Shown here: positions 5,736 through 5,737 of the stretch, one piece after another
Layout: every line of letters begins with the position of its first letter
Numbering within the stretch: the stretch's first letter is position 1
Origin: Pontiella desulfatans
GTDB lineage: Bacteria; Verrucomicrobiota; Kiritimatiellia; Kiritimatiellales; Pontiellaceae
Reading direction: 5' to 3'
NCBI GenBank assembly: GCA_029287275.1
Contig: JARFRL010000154.1
Coordinates: 1-5,737, forward strand
Length of the DNA stretch: 5,737 bases
Program-made: the position numbers and the translations under genes
The notes under the pieces: model-generated
Database searches by the model: none
Told to the model about the DNA's origin: nothing
Seen by the model: only the letters and a program-made list of their open reading frames with translations

Positions 5736-5737
5736 AA

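Overview
The window holds six protein-coding genes packed almost end to end on GC-rich DNA (roughly 60% GC by eye). A lipoprotein outer-membrane efflux channel (NodT/OprM type) points to a diderm (Gram-negative) bacterium. The gene set does not fix the lineage. A little-studied high-GC phylum known mostly from environmental genomes would fit, but that is inference. I saw no tRNA, rRNA, CRISPR array, insertion sequence or phage gene, and no gene-free stretch longer than about 100 bases.

Left block (1-2394, minus strand). This is a compact operon read right to left: a tandem ACT-domain protein (1855-2394), a UPF0210/DUF711 'PFL family' protein 2 bases further on (473-1852), and, after 17 bases, a small two-helix membrane protein that runs off the left edge (1-455). 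The ACT and UPF0210 families are a recurrent gene pair. The third gene is unrecognised.

Middle (2395-3530, plus strand). A 101-base divergent intergenic region separates the ACT operon from the most unusual gene here. It encodes a 344-residue, apparently Tat-exported zinc metallopeptidase of the DA1-like family, with four cysteine-pair zinc modules in front of an HELTH...HEGLCQ peptidase domain. DA1 is best known as a plant LIM-domain peptidase that controls organ size.

Right block (3527-5737, minus strand). A strong sigma70-type promoter (TTGACT, 17-base spacer, TAGTAT) and a good Shine-Dalgarno site drive the efflux outer-membrane lipoprotein gene (4222-5655). It overlaps by ATGA a six-helix K+ channel-like gene with a TLGFGD filter (3527-4225). 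The channel gene converges on the DA1-like gene, and their stop codons overlap by two bases.

The strongest candidates for follow-up are the exported DA1-like peptidase with its repeated zinc modules, the pairing of an efflux outer-membrane factor with an ion channel, and the unknown membrane protein attached to the ACT/UPF0210 pair.
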